From contig NZ_WQPK01000019.1 of NCBI RefSeq assembly GCF_018785265.1, positions 1 through 64,000 on the forward strand: a stretch of DNA of 64,000 nucleotides. Direction: 5' to 3'. Numbering within the stretch: position 1 is the first letter of the stretch; each line of letters starts with the position of its first letter. The notes under the pieces were generated by a model. That model saw only the letters and a list, made by a program, of their open reading frames with translations. It was not told where the DNA came from and did not search any database. A program made the position numbers and the translations under genes. Of the stretch, positions 16,807 through 26,418 are shown in pieces. The stretch is from Collinsella aerofaciens (lineage in GTDB: Bacteria > Actinomycetota > Coriobacteriia > Coriobacteriales > Coriobacteriaceae).

Positions 16807-18348
16807 ATGTCTAATGCACTTGGTCGCGATCTTGCAAAGCTGGTTGCCGCTGTTGACGCCGCCGCCACTGAGTACGGTCATGGCGCGTATGGCCAGCGCT
16901 TCCATATTATGCCGCCGGCGGGTTGGCTCAACGACCCCAACGGTCTTTGCCAAGCGGGCGGCGTGTTCCACGCTTATTTTCAATATGCGCCGTTTGATGT
17001 CGAGGGCGGCGTTAAGGCCTGGGGTCATGCCACAAGCCGCGACCTTATGAACTGGGAATATGTTGGCGCCCCGCTGTTGCCCGACGAGCCGTTCGATTGC
17101 CATGGCGTGTATTCGGGCTCCGCGCTTGCCGAGGACGGCCGCATTCGCGTACTGTACACAGGCAACGTTAAGCTTTCCGATGCGGACGGCACGTACGACT
17201 ACGTCAATACCGGCCGCCGCGCCGATACTGTTTATGTCGAGAGCGTTGATGGCCTTGCCGGTCGGGAGTTCAGCCAAAAGTGCGTGGTGCTGGCGTCCGA
17301 TGATTATCCCGAGGATTTGACCTGCCACGTGCGCGACCCCAAGGTGTGGCGTGATGCGGACGGGCGTTATCACATGGTGCTGGGCGCGCGTCGTCGCGTT
17401 GACGGTCCTCATGTCGAGAGCCGTTTTTGTGCCATGCACGGCGAGGGTGCCGGGCGCGATGTGGGCGAGATCCTGGTGTATGGCTCGGCCGATATGCTGA
17501 GTTGGGAGCTCGAGAGCCGCGTGTCTACGCCCGAGCGTTTTGGCTTTATGTGGGAGTGTCCGGGATACCTTGAGCTCGAGGCGAATGGCGGTGTACCGGC
17601 GAAGTGGCTGTCCTTCTCGCCCCAGGGTCTTGAGGGCGGTCGTTGGGACCGCGGCAATGTGTATGCCGCTGGCTACATGCCTGTAACGGGCGACATTACG
17701 GGTGGCAATGACGCTTATGAGCTGGGCGAGTTCCGCCTGTGGGACGCCGGTTTTGACTTCTATGCGCCGCAGGAGTTCACGGCCGAGGACGGTCGCCATA
17801 TTCTGATTGGCTGGATGGGCATGCCCGATGAGCCGACCTATGGCAACGCACCGACCGTGGTGTGCGGCTGGCAGCACTGCATGACGGTGCCGCGCGAGCT
17901 TACGGCCGGTGCTGGTGGCGTGGTGCTACAGCAGCCGGCGCGCGAGATTGAGCACCATTATGCCTCGGTGCGTGTAGGGGAGGGCTCGTTGGAGGTTGCC
18001 GGCGATACCTGCTTTGACGTTGTTGTCGACGGTGTTGACGGTGCGTTCACCGCGACCGTTGATGGCGAGCTGAAACTGGCGTTTGTGCCCGCTGGGGATG
18101 AACTGCCCTCTCGCTTTGAGATTCGATTTACCGATGAGGGTCGCGTTTCTGCCGGCTGCGGTCGTACCGTGCGCTGGGAGCCCGTCGACGAGGTTCGTAA
18201 CGTGCGCATTGTCGGCGATGTCTCGTCGGTCGAGGTGTTTGTGAACGATGGCGCGCTCGTGTTTTCGACGCGCATCTATCCCGAGGCCTATGGCGTGACC
18301 GTTGACGCTCCGGGTGCGAGCGTGAACTATCACACGCTCATCATCTAG
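16807..18348 (+). CDS. GH32 beta-fructosidase / sucrose-6-phosphate hydrolase
   Basis: A 513-residue glycoside hydrolase family 32 enzyme. The nucleophile motif WLNDPNG (D43), the RDPK motif (D177, transition-state stabiliser) and ECPGY (E250, acid/base) are all present. The last 150 residues form the usual beta-sandwich. There is no signal peptide, so it acts in the cytoplasm, most likely splitting sucrose-6-phosphate delivered by the EIIBC. A hairpin and about 110 bases separate it from the PTS gene, and a strong terminator follows it. Confidence 0.88.
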   Translation: MSNALGRDLAKLVAAVDAAATEYGHGAYGQRFHIMPPAGWLNDPNGLCQAGGVFHAYFQYAPFDVEGGVKAWGHATSRDLMNWEYVGAPLLPDEPFDCHGVYSGSALAEDGRIRVLYTGNVKLSDADGTYDYVNTGRRADTVYVESVDGLAGREFSQKCVVLASDDYPEDLTCHVRDPKVWRDADGRYHMVLGARRRVDGPHVESRFCAMHGEGAGRDVGEILVYGSADMLSWELESRVSTPERFGFMWECPGYLELEANGGVPAKWLSFSPQGLEGGRWDRGNVYAAGYMPVTGDITGGNDAYELGEFRLWDAGFDFYAPQEFTAEDGRHILIGWMGMPDEPTYGNAPTVVCGWQHCMTVPRELTAGAGGVVLQQPAREIEHHYASVRVGEGSLEVAGDTCFDVVVDGVDGAFTATVDGELKLAFVPAGDELPSRFEIRFTDEGRVSAGCGRTVRWEPVDEVRNVRIVGDVSSVEVFVNDGALVFSTRIYPEAYGVTVDAPGASVNYHTLII

Positions 18349-18386
18349 GCGATTCGTCGCATATCGGCGCTATACTGCAGCCGTTG

Positions 18387-18422
18387 CCCACGATGCGGGG
18401 AACACCCGCATCGTGGGTTTTT
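18387..18422 (+). terminator. rho-independent terminator of the sucrose operon
   Basis: CCCACGATGCGGG (18387-18399) and CCCGCATCGTGGG (18405-18417) form a perfect 13-bp stem with a 5-base loop, followed by five T residues. Confidence 0.92.
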
Positions 18423-18444
18423 GCTTATGAAGGGATGGTGCCGT

Positions 18445-19449
18445 GTGGGCGTACAGCAGCTAGAAGAGGCTTGGGCTTTGAGGACCGGCGCGCGTGAGGC
18501 GCGGTTGCTTGCGGCCCCGCATGTGCCGGCAGGGCTGTCGCAGCTGGGGATTGTGCGTCCTGGTGACCGCCTGGTGGCCTTTGCGGACGACTTTGTCGAT
18601 GCGTTTGCGAGCGGCTTTGATTGCTGCGATGTCGCGCTGGTGGGCTCGCCGTCCGCCGATGCGTTTACCGCCGCGTCCGAGGTCTTTGATGCTTCGTTTG
18701 ATGCCGAGGGGCCGCACCTGTGGTGGTTCGTCAACTCCATCGGCGGGTTTGGACTGCGCGTGCCCGATCTGCGTACGCTGGGTCGAGCGGCTCGCGAGGC
18801 CCATGCGCTGCTGGTTGTGGACAACACCGTGGCGTCGGCTTTTGGCTGCGATCCGTTGCGCTTGGGTGCCGTGCTGTCGCTCGAAGCGCTCGACCGTGTG
18901 TGCGCCGGTAACGCTTCACGCAAGTTGGTTGCCGTATCGGTCGCGCGCTCGCAGCTCAAACGCCATCGTGTGGATGCTGCTGCTGAGTGCGCGCATGCCC
19001 TGCTTGGGGGCCGTGGCTTGGCCAAGCTTGATTTGACTGCTGACGAGGCCGCTGCGCTGGAGCGGGGACTGGACTCGCTCGACGCCCGCATGCAGGCGCA
19101 TTTCGACCGCGCCCGTGCGCTGGCCGAGTATCTGGCCGCCAACGAGATGGTGCGCAACGTGCGCTATCCCGGGCTGAGCTCGCACCCCGATCATGCGGTT
19201 GCAACGGGAATCCTCGAGCACGGCTTTGGCCCGGCAGTTGAATTTGGCCTTATCGAGCGTAGCGCGGGAGAGCTGTTCGATGTTTTGCCGGGGGAGTTCC
19301 GCACATCGCCGGCCGGCGGCGCAACGACGCGCCTTTCGGCCCCACGCGGCAAGCAGGGGAGCACCGTCCGCCTCTTCGCCGGCACCGACGACCCCTTGAT
19401 CGTGGCCGCCACCCTAGACAACGCCCTCCGTAAATTAGCTACTCTTTGA
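18445..19449 (+). CDS. Cys/Met-metabolism lyase-like protein without the PLP lysine
   Basis: A 334-residue protein resembling the Cys/Met gamma-synthase/lyase family: LVVDNTVASAF matches the PLP-binding VDNTFATP region, and YPGLSSHPDHAVA and FGPAVEFGL match later family segments. The expected SATKY-GGH segment carrying the catalytic lysine is replaced by unrelated sequence (about residues 155-180). It is also shorter than the usual 380 or so residues. It may be a catalytically dead relative with another job. GTG 18445 has AAGGGA nine bases upstream; earlier in-frame starts fall next to the terminator. Its last 11 bases overlap the convergent ModE-type gene. Confidence 0.6.
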   Translation: MGVQQLEEAWALRTGAREARLLAAPHVPAGLSQLGIVRPGDRLVAFADDFVDAFASGFDCCDVALVGSPSADAFTAASEVFDASFDAEGPHLWWFVNSIGGFGLRVPDLRTLGRAAREAHALLVVDNTVASAFGCDPLRLGAVLSLEALDRVCAGNASRKLVAVSVARSQLKRHRVDAAAECAHALLGGRGLAKLDLTADEAAALERGLDSLDARMQAHFDRARALAEYLAANEMVRNVRYPGLSSHPDHAVATGILEHGFGPAVEFGLIERSAGELFDVLPGEFRTSPAGGATTRLSAPRGKQGSTVRLFAGTDDPLIVAATLDNALRKLATL

Positions 19450-19783
19450 TGCTGGCGATGAGGGCGTTGGCTTTGGTGGCGATGACGTTGTTGATGTCGG
19501 CCTGCAGCTCCTCGTAGGCCGCTATGGCTCGCTCGCCGGCGGGGGTGAGGGTGGATCCGCGGGCGCCGTCGCGCTCGATGAGCTTGCAGCCCAGCTGGCC
19601 TTCTGCCTCGTTCACGATGCGCCAGGCCTTGGAATACGCCATACCCATGCTTTTGGCGGCGCGGTTGAGCGAGTGCTCGCGGGCAATACCCTGCAGCAGC
19701 AAGACACAGCCGTGACCGAAGACGCCCGGCAAATCCTTGTCGCGCGCTTGAATGACCAACTTTGCCGTCGTCTTGTACTCCAT
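19439..19783 (-). CDS. ModE-type winged-helix regulator (DNA-binding domain only)
   Basis: About 114 residues matching the N-terminal LysR-like winged helix of ModE: SLNRAAKSMGMAYSKAWRIVNEAEGQLGCKLIER, then GARGSTLTPAGE. The molybdate-binding TOBE/MOP domain is missing, as in many short ModE-like proteins. An in-frame GTG at 19792 is an alternative start, but the ATG at 19783 has better spacing to GGGGAG. No molybdate transport genes are in the window, so the effector is unknown. Confidence 0.75.
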   Translation of the reverse strand: MEYKTTAKLVIQARDKDLPGVFGHGCVLLLQGIAREHSLNRAAKSMGMAYSKAWRIVNEAEGQLGCKLIERDGARGSTLTPAGERAIAAYEELQADINNVIATKANALIASIKE

Positions 19784-19976
19784 GTGCTCCACGTCTCCCC
19801 GCTAAAGTGTTTGCTGGGCAAACGCAAAGCCTGCGTCAAACCCTCGTGTGCTCTTCTTAAATCATGCATTGTAGCAGTCAAAGTGCGTTAAGATACTTCC
19901 CCAGTATTGGGCGCCCAAGGTTGGGCTGGGTCCTACGAGGCCTGCAGCCGACCGGTCGCATGGAAAAAGGAGAAAC

Positions 19977-21488
19977 ATGGCTACGTTCTTTCCCGGTGAG
20001 TCCCACACGTTTTCGGAGTATCTGCTGGTCCCTGGTTACTCGTCCTCGCAGTGCATCCCCAACAACGTCTCTCTTAAGACGCCGCTAACCCGCTTTAAGC
20101 GCGGTGAGAAGCCGGCAATCACCCTGAACATCCCCATGGTTTCCGCCATCATGCAGTCCGTCTCGGGCGTCGATATGGGTGTCGCGCTCGCTACCGAGGG
20201 TGGCCTGTCCTTCATTTACGGTTCCCAGAGCGCCGAGTCCGAGGCCGCTATGGTCAAGGCCGTCAAGGATCACAAGGCTGGCTTCGTTCAGTCCGATTCC
20301 ACGCTGACCCCCGATATGACCATGGAGCAGGTCATTGAGCTCAAGGATAAGACCGGTCACTCCACCATGCCGGTCACCGACGACGGCACTCCCAAGGGCA
20401 AGCTCCTGGGTATCGTCACCAGCCGTGACTATCGCCCCAGCCGCGATGACCACCAGACGAAGGTCTCCGAGTTCATGACCCCGCGTGAGCAGCTCATCGT
20501 GGGCGACAAGAACATCAGCCTCAAGGTTGCCAACGACGTCATCTGGGACAATAAGCTCAACGCCCTGCCCATCGTCGACGACTACGATCACCTGATGGGC
20601 ATCGTCTTCCGCAAGGACTACGACAGCCACAAGACCAACCCCAACGAGCTGCTCGACGGCGATAAGCGCTACATGGTCGGCGCTGGCATCAACACCCGCG
20701 ACTATGCCGAGCGCGTGCCGCTGCTCATCGAGGCCGGTGCCGATGTTCTGTGCATCGACTCTTCCGAGGGCTTCAGCGAGTGGCAGAAGCGCACCATCGA
20801 GTGGATCCGCGCCAACTACGGCGAGGACGTCAAGGTCGGTGCCGGTAACGTTGTCGACGCCGAGGGCTTCCGCTTCCTGGCAGACTGCGGTGCCGACTTC
20901 ATCAAGGTCGGCATCGGCGGCGGTTCCATCTGCATTACCCGCGAGACCAAGGGTATCGGCCGCGGTCAGGCCACCGCGCTGATCGACGTCTGCCGCGCTC
21001 GTGACGAGTACTACGAGGAGACCGGCGTCTACGTGCCCGTGTGCTCCGACGGCGGTATCGTCTACGACTACCACATGACGCTCGCCCTTGCCATGGGTGC
21101 CGACTTTATGATGCTGGGCCGCTACTTCGCGCGCTTTGACGAGAGCCCGACCGAGCGCGTCAACGTCAACGGTCAGTACATGAAGGAGTACTGGGGCGAG
21201 GGTTCTGCGCGTGCCCGCAACTGGCAGCGCTACGACCTTGGCGGCGCCGCGAAGCTCAGCTTCGTCGAGGGCGTCGACTCCTACGTCCCGTACGCCGGTT
21301 CCCTCAAGGACGGCGTGGGCGGCACGCTTTACAAGGTCAAGTCCACGATGTGCAACTGCGGTGCCCTCTCGATCCCCGAGCTCCAGGAAAAGGCACGCCT
21401 GACCTTGGTGAGCTCCACCTCAATCGTCGAAGGCGGCGCCCACGACGTTGTAGTTAAAGATTCGCAGCAGTCCGTATCTTATCGATAA
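19977..21488 (+). CDS. guaB: IMP dehydrogenase
   Basis: A 503-residue enzyme that oxidises IMP to XMP with NAD, the first step of GMP synthesis. The catalytic loop [10 protein letters not shown] puts the active cysteine at C319. Two CBS domains occupy roughly residues 100-220 ([13 protein letters not shown] and neighbours), inserted in the TIM barrel. The start has AAAAAGGAG upstream. A monocistronic unit is likely, since a hairpin follows 50 bases after the stop. Confidence 0.93.
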   Translation: MATFFPGESHTFSEYLLVPGYSSSQCIPNNVSLKTPLTRFKRGEKPAITLNIPMVSAIMQSVSGVDMGVALATEGGLSFIYGSQSAESEAAMVKAVKDHKAGFVQSDSTLTPDMTMEQVIELKDKTGHSTMPVTDDGTPKGKLLGIVTSRDYRPSRDDHQTKVSEFMTPREQLIVGDKNISLKVANDVIWDNKLNALPIVDDYDHLMGIVFRKDYDSHKTNPNELLDGDKRYMVGAGINTRDYAERVPLLIEAGADVLCIDSSEGFSEWQKRTIEWIRANYGEDVKVGAGNVVDAEGFRFLADCGADFIKVGIGGGSICITRETKGIGRGQATALIDVCRARDEYYEETGVYVPVCSDGGIVYDYHMTLALAMGADFMMLGRYFARFDESPTERVNVNGQYMKEYWGEGSARARNWQRYDLGGAAKLSFVEGVDSYVPYAGSLKDGVGGTLYKVKSTMCNCGALSIPELQEKARLTLVSSTSIVEGGAHDVVVKDSQQSVSYR

Positions 21489-21537
21489 GGTTAGAGCTGC
21501 ATATCAAAGGTTGAGTATCAACCACGTTATTTAGATA

Positions 21538-21572
21538 AAGCGAGATGCCTGCAAGTCGCAGGCATCTCGCTT
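21538..21572 (+). terminator. hairpin after guaB, probable terminator
   Basis: Perfect 15-bp arms 21538-21552 and 21558-21572 around AAGTC. The following sequence is T-rich (CTTGTCGTATTTGTT) rather than a clean T run, so termination may be partial. Confidence 0.7.
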
Positions 21573-21606
21573 GTCGTATTTGTTATCATCAGTCAAGTTA
21601 ACCTTA

Positions 21607-21725
21607 GGGTCGGTCGGCTTGGCTTTGTTCGCTACAAGTTCCGCACGCAAAGAAGAGCACTTAATGTGCTCTTCGTCTTGCGCAGGACTGTCCGCAGTAG
21701 CGAACAAAGCCAAGCCGACCGACCC
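21607..21725. repeat. 119-base nested hairpin before leuS
   Basis: Outer arms 21607-21635 and 21697-21725 are 29 bases and perfectly complementary. Inside, GAAGAGCAC (21652-21660) pairs with GTGCTCTTC (21666-21674), and CGCAA (21646-21650) pairs with TTGCG (21678-21682). Further out, TTAACCTTAG and CTAAGATTAA nearly pair. It ends 23 bases before the leuS ATG. It could be a leader structure, a MITE-like element or a dispersed palindrome. No T-box or specifier is evident, and there is no direct repeat at its edges. Confidence 0.75.
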
Positions 21726-21748
21726 CAGCTAAGATTAAAGGAGCTGAT

Positions 21749-24325
21749 ATGTGCGATTGCACAGATCATAAGGACGAGATCCCTGCCTACGACGCGCAGG
21801 CCATTGAGTCCAGGTGGATGAAGGCCTGGGAGGACTCCAACCTCTTTGCCGTCGACACCGACGACAGTAAGCCCAAGAAGTATGTGCTCGAGATGTTCCC
21901 GTATCCGTCGGGCGACCTGCACATGGGCCACGCGCGCAACTACACTATCGGCGATGCCATGGCCCGTCAGGCCCGCATGCGCGGCTACGACGTGCTGCAC
22001 CCCATCGGCTTTGACGCCTTTGGCCTGCCTGCCGAGAACGCCGCCATCAAGCACAACACGCAGGCTGCCGCCTGGACGTATAAGAACATGGACCAGGCGC
22101 TCGCCACGATGAAGCGCATGGGCTTCTCCTACGATCTGGATCGTATGGTTAAGACCTGCAGTCCTGACTACTACCGTTGGGGTCAGTGGATCTTTGAGAA
22201 GATGTGGGAAAAGGGCCTGGTCTACCGCAAGAAGAACCCGGTCAACTGGTGCCCCACCTGCAAGACCGTTCTGGCCAACGAGCAGGTTACCGAGGGCAAG
22301 TGCTGGCGCTGCGGCACCGAGCCCGAGAAGCGCGACCTTGAGCAGTGGTACTACAAGATTACCGAGTACTCTCAGGAGCTGCTCGACGACTTGGAGAAGC
22401 TCCCCGGCTGGCCCGAGCGCGTCAAGCAGATGCAGGCCAACTGGATCGGTCGCTCCGAGGGCGCTGAGGTCGACTTTACCCTGTGCGACCAGGATGGTGA
22501 GCCCATCGAGGGCGATGAGGGCAAGATTACCGTCTTTACCACGCGTGCCGATACCCTTTTTGGCGTCTCCTTCTTTGTCCTGGCTCCCGAGTACGCAGGC
22601 CTGCACGAGCTCGTCGAGGGCACGGAGTACGAGGAGGCCGTCACCAAGATCGTCGAGGACTCCAAGCATATTTCTGCCGTCGAGCGTGCCCAGGGCACCC
22701 TCGAGAAGCACGGTGCCTTCACGGGCCGCTATGTGGTAAACCCCGTCAACGGCGAGAAGGTCCCCGTTTGGGTTGCCGATTATGTCGTTGCCGACTACGG
22801 TACCGGTGCCGTCATGGCCGTTCCCTGTGGCGACCAGCGCGACTTTGAGTTTGCCCGTAAGTACGACCTGCCGATCGTGCCGATCATCCTGGACGATGAC
22901 GATCGCGCTGCCATCGAGGCCAGCGGCGAGACCATCGATACCTTCCATGCCGAGACCGTCGACTGGGATTGCGCCCACGCTGCCGAGGGCACGCTCGTCC
23001 AGTCCGGCAAGTACACCGGCATGCGCGGCGGTAAGCACTCCGAGGGCGAGGCTGCGATCGTGGCTGACCTCGAGGTCATGGGCTGCGGTCGTCGCAAGGT
23101 CGAGTTCCGTCTGCGCGACTGGCTCATCAGCCGCCAGCGCTATTGGGGCAACCCCATCCCGGCCATCCACTGCGAGCACTGCGGCATCGTTCCCGTGCCC
23201 GAGGACCAGTTGCCGGTGACGCTGCCCGAGAACCTTGACCTGGGCGCCGGCGAGACCCTCGCCGAGTGCAAGGAGTTCTACGAGACCACCTGCCCGGTCT
23301 GCGGCCGTCCGGCCAAGCGCGAGACCGATACCATGGACACCTTCACCTGCTCCAGCTGGTATTACCTGCGCTATACCGATCCGCACAACACCGAGCTGCC
23401 TTTCTCCCGCGAGGCTGCCGACCGTTGGATGCCCGTCGATAACTACATTGGCGGCATCGAGCACGCCATTCTGCACCTGCTCTACAGCCGTTTCTTTACC
23501 AAGGCGCTGCGCGACCTGGGCCTGCTGAGTGTGGACGAGCCCTTCACCAACCTGCTGTGCCAGGGCATGGTCAAGGACGAGAACGGCGACACCATGTCCA
23601 AGTCCAAGGGCAATGTCGTGCCCCCGAGCTCGGTCATCGAGCCCTACGGCGCCGACACCATGCGTCTGGCGATCCTGTTTATCGCTCCGCCCGAGAAGGA
23701 CTTCGACTGGGATCCCAAGGCCGTTGAGGGCGCCAACCGCTTCATCAAGCGCGCCTGGCGTATCGTTTGGCAGCTCGTCCAGTCCGGTGACGCCAACTTG
23801 GCCTTCGACAAGTCCGCGCTCGACGAGGTTGCGATGAAGCTCTATCGCGAGCGTCACCGCACCATCGCCAAGTGCACCGAGGACTTCGACCGCGGCCAGT
23901 TCAACACCGCCATCTCGGCCGTCATGGAGCTCGTCAACGCGGCGAGCGCCTACCTCAACGCCACCGAGGGTACCGCCCGCGACAAGGCTTTGTGCTACGG
24001 CGTGGCCAAGGATATCGTGAGCGTCCTTGCCCCCATCTGCCCGTTCTGGGCCGACGAGCTGTGGCACGAGGCGCTCGGCTGCGAGGGCAACGCCTACACC
24101 GCCGCTTGGCCCGAGTTCGACCTGGCCGAGTCCGTTGAGGACACGGTGCAGATCGTGGTCCAGGTGCTCGGCAAGGTCCGCGGCCGCGTCGACGTGGCCC
24201 GCGATGCCTCCAACGAGGAAATGCAGGCTGCCGCCGAGGCCGCTGTCGCCAAGTGGACCGAGGGCAAGACTGTCGTCAAGGCCATCTGCGTGCCCGGCAA
24301 GCTGGTCAACCTGGTGGTCAAGTAA
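21749..24325 (+). CDS. leuS: leucyl-tRNA synthetase
   Basis: An 858-residue class I synthetase that charges tRNA-Leu. HMGH (residues 58-61) and MSKSKGN (616-622) are the ATP-binding signatures. A zinc-ribbon-like CPTC...CWRC lies near residues 168-190, followed by the CP1 editing domain and a C-terminal anticodon-binding region. The ATG has AAAGGAG upstream, outside the long hairpin. Confidence 0.95.
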   Translation: MCDCTDHKDEIPAYDAQAIESRWMKAWEDSNLFAVDTDDSKPKKYVLEMFPYPSGDLHMGHARNYTIGDAMARQARMRGYDVLHPIGFDAFGLPAENAAIKHNTQAAAWTYKNMDQALATMKRMGFSYDLDRMVKTCSPDYYRWGQWIFEKMWEKGLVYRKKNPVNWCPTCKTVLANEQVTEGKCWRCGTEPEKRDLEQWYYKITEYSQELLDDLEKLPGWPERVKQMQANWIGRSEGAEVDFTLCDQDGEPIEGDEGKITVFTTRADTLFGVSFFVLAPEYAGLHELVEGTEYEEAVTKIVEDSKHISAVERAQGTLEKHGAFTGRYVVNPVNGEKVPVWVADYVVADYGTGAVMAVPCGDQRDFEFARKYDLPIVPIILDDDDRAAIEASGETIDTFHAETVDWDCAHAAEGTLVQSGKYTGMRGGKHSEGEAAIVADLEVMGCGRRKVEFRLRDWLISRQRYWGNPIPAIHCEHCGIVPVPEDQLPVTLPENLDLGAGETLAECKEFYETTCPVCGRPAKRETDTMDTFTCSSWYYLRYTDPHNTELPFSREAADRWMPVDNYIGGIEHAILHLLYSRFFTKALRDLGLLSVDEPFTNLLCQGMVKDENGDTMSKSKGNVVPPSSVIEPYGADTMRLAILFIAPPEKDFDWDPKAVEGANRFIKRAWRIVWQLVQSGDANLAFDKSALDEVAMKLYRERHRTIAKCTEDFDRGQFNTAISAVMELVNAASAYLNATEGTARDKALCYGVAKDIVSVLAPICPFWADELWHEALGCEGNAYTAAWPEFDLAESVEDTVQIVVQVLGKVRGRVDVARDASNEEMQAAAEAAVAKWTEGKTVVKAICVPGKLVNLVVK

Positions 24326-24354
24326 GTGCTGCGCACTTAACTGACGCATAAAAG

Positions 24355-24389
24355 ACGAGGGACGGTCCGGTTGGGTCGTCCCTCGTTTT
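24355..24389 (+). terminator. rho-independent terminator after leuS
   Basis: ACGAGGGACG (24355-24364) pairs with CGTCCCTCGT (24377-24386), followed by TTTT. Confidence 0.85.
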
Positions 24390-24476
24390 GCATGTACCTG
24401 CCTAGGTACCTTCGGTCAATTGTCTTCTTCTTGTGGAGAAGCTGTGCGCACGCTGACCTGCAGATTCGTACTGTGC

Positions 24477-24505
24477 TTGCACGTTTCCGCAGCTATTGGT
24501 ATAGT
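24477..24505 (+). promoter_or_regulatory. promoter of the rimP-nusA-infB operon
   Basis: TTGCAC (24477-24482), 17 bases, then TATAGT (24500-24505): a near-consensus housekeeping promoter. Transcription would start about 24512 and run at once into the hairpin at 24531. Confidence 0.75.
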
Positions 24506-24530
24506 TTGCTTGCAAATGAAGTTGTAATTG

Positions 24531-24563
24531 AAAGAAGTGGGGTTTCGGCCCCGCTTCTTTTTT
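24531..24563 (+). terminator. attenuator-like terminator in the rimP leader
   Basis: A 12-bp stem (24531-24542 with 24549-24560, one G-T pair) around a 6-base loop merges into a T run ending at 24563. It sits between the promoter and the rimP Shine-Dalgarno (GGAGGTG, 24572-24578), so most transcripts would have to pass it. It may be controlled, for example by NusA feedback. Confidence 0.75.
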
Positions 24564-24583
24564 GTATGGATGGAGGTGCCGCA

Positions 24584-25078
24584 ATGGTCAAGACCAAGAC
24601 CGAGCAGGCGATCATCGACGCGCTCGAGGCCGTCGCTCCCCAGCACGATATCGACATCGTCGACGTCGAGCTCGTGGGTGCCACCAAGGCCCCCTGCGTG
24701 CGCGTGCGTATCGAGGGTGCCGAGGGTCAGAGCCTGTCGCTCAACGACGTCACGGCCAACACCAAGTGGGTCGGCGATGTGATTGAGGAGCTCGACCCCA
24801 TCTCTTCGAGTTATACGCTCGAGGTGTCGAGCCCTGGCATGGCGCGCCCGCTACGCCGCCCGTGCGACTTTGCCCGCTTTGTGGGCGAGAACTGCGAGCT
24901 CACCTCCTCCGCTACCGAGGGCCGTCGCAAGTACGCCGGCAAGATTGCCGCCGCCACCGAGACGAACGTGACCCTCGAGCTCGAGGACTGCGAGTCCGTC
25001 ACCCTCGATTTCTCTGATGTTAAAAAGTGCAAGTTGAAGCCCACCTACGACTTCAAGCCCGCGAAGGAAGGAAAGTAA
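24584..25078 (+). CDS. rimP: ribosome maturation factor RimP
   Basis: A 164-residue protein that helps assemble the 30S subunit. The family pattern is present: DIVDVELVGATKAPCVRVRIEG, then YTLEVSSPGMARPLRRPCDFARFVG. ATG 24584 follows GGAGGTG at ideal spacing; longer in-frame starts run back through the hairpin and promoter. nusA begins two bases after its stop. Confidence 0.9.
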   Translation: MVKTKTEQAIIDALEAVAPQHDIDIVDVELVGATKAPCVRVRIEGAEGQSLSLNDVTANTKWVGDVIEELDPISSSYTLEVSSPGMARPLRRPCDFARFVGENCELTSSATEGRRKYAGKIAAATETNVTLELEDCESVTLDFSDVKKCKLKPTYDFKPAKEGK

Positions 25079-25079
25079 G

Positions 25080-26327
25080 ATGGCAGCATCCGACATGATG
25101 TCCGCCCTGATGGAGCTTTGCCAGGAGAAGCACATCGACCAGCTCTACCTGATCGACCGCCTGGAGCAGTCGCTCGCCAAGAGCTATGCCGAGATCCTGC
25201 ATCTTGAGTGGGGCGCCAAGGTGACCATCGACCGCACCACCGGCAAGATCTACGTCTACCGCCTGGAGCCGATCGACGATTCCATGGACGAGGAGGGCAA
25301 CTTCACCGAGTTCGAGGAGATCGACGTCACCCCCAAGAACACGAGCCGCATCGCTGCCCAGCACGCCAAGGCCGAGATCAACGCCATCGTGCGTAACTCC
25401 GCCCGCGAGCAGATCTACGAGGAGTTCTCCGGCCGCATCGGTGACCTCATCAGCGGTACCGTGCTGCAGTCCACGCCCGACTTCACGATCGTCAAGATTC
25501 GCGAGGGCGTCGAGGCCGAGCTGCCGCACTTCGACCAGCGCCGTTACGAGAACGAGCGCAACGAGCGTCCGATGGGCGAGCGCTACCTGCACAACCAGCA
25601 CATCAAGGCCGTGATCATCGACGTTCGCGACCCCAACTCCAACCTGCAGCCGGTTCGTGGCGAGCACAGCCGTCCGCCGATTGTCATCTCCCGTACCCAC
25701 CCCGAGCTCATGCGTCGTCTGTTTGAGCAGGAGGTGCCCGAGATCTATGAGGGCACCGTCCAGATCAAGTCGATCGCCCGCGAGCCCGGCCAGCGCTCCA
25801 AGGTCGCCGTCCACTCGCTCGACGACCGTCTGGATCCCGTGGGCGCCTGCGTCGGCCCCAAGGGCAGCCGTGTTCGCGCTGTCGTGGGCGAGCTCCGTGG
25901 CGAGCGCGTCGACGTCATCCTGTGGGATGCCGATCCTGCCGTCTACGTCGCCAACGCCCTGTCGCCCGCTAAGGTCACCCGCGTCCTCATCGACGAGGAG
26001 AAGGCCTACGCCGGCGTCATCGTGCCCGACGACCAGTTGTCCCTCGCCATCGGCAAGGAGGGCCAGAACGCCCGCCTCGCCGCGCGCCTGACCGGCTGGC
26101 ACATCGACATCAAGTCCGAGACGCTTGCCGCCGACATCCTCAAGAACGTTCCTGTTCACGAGGAGCCCGCTGCCGACCTGATCGGTGACGAGGAGGACGA
26201 GGACGTCCGCCGCTGCGAGTACGTGTCCGAGGACGGCATCCAGTGCCGCAACCAGGCTCGTCCCGGCTCCCGTTTCTGCGGTGTCCACGACACCGACGCC
26301 TTCGATGATGCGGAGGACCTGATCTAG
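25080..26327 (+). CDS. nusA: transcription factor NusA with a C-terminal zinc-ligand motif
   Basis: A 415-residue NusA. The N-terminal RNA-polymerase-binding domain, an S1 domain ([17 protein letters not shown]) and two KH domains ([38 protein letters not shown]) are in order. The last 40 residues add C379-X9-C389-X10-C400-X2-H403, resembling the short CCCH zinc motif seen at the ends of unrelated actinobacterial proteins. No ylxR gene lies between nusA and infB, where many bacteria have one. NusA controls pausing, termination and antitermination. Confidence 0.92.
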   Translation: MAASDMMSALMELCQEKHIDQLYLIDRLEQSLAKSYAEILHLEWGAKVTIDRTTGKIYVYRLEPIDDSMDEEGNFTEFEEIDVTPKNTSRIAAQHAKAEINAIVRNSAREQIYEEFSGRIGDLISGTVLQSTPDFTIVKIREGVEAELPHFDQRRYENERNERPMGERYLHNQHIKAVIIDVRDPNSNLQPVRGEHSRPPIVISRTHPELMRRLFEQEVPEIYEGTVQIKSIAREPGQRSKVAVHSLDDRLDPVGACVGPKGSRVRAVVGELRGERVDVILWDADPAVYVANALSPAKVTRVLIDEEKAYAGVIVPDDQLSLAIGKEGQNARLAARLTGWHIDIKSETLAADILKNVPVHEEPAADLIGDEEDEDVRRCEYVSEDGIQCRNQARPGSRFCGVHDTDAFDDAEDLI

Positions 26328-26418
26328 CGCGCGATCGCGCCGGGCGGGTCCCGGCGCGTCTCCCACGCTCGTTCAGTCTCTAGGCACCCAAGGTGCCAGA
26401 AAGGGTAGGTGAAGTCAT

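Noticed and set aside
21632-24349. Very long open frame on the minus strand opposite leuS
   Set aside because: It mirrors the GC-rich codons of leuS, has no recognisable motif and no ribosome site. Similar antisense frames opposite the PTS/GH32 genes (15313-17877), infB (26380-29004) and rnc/smc (45458-47809) are rejected for the same reason.
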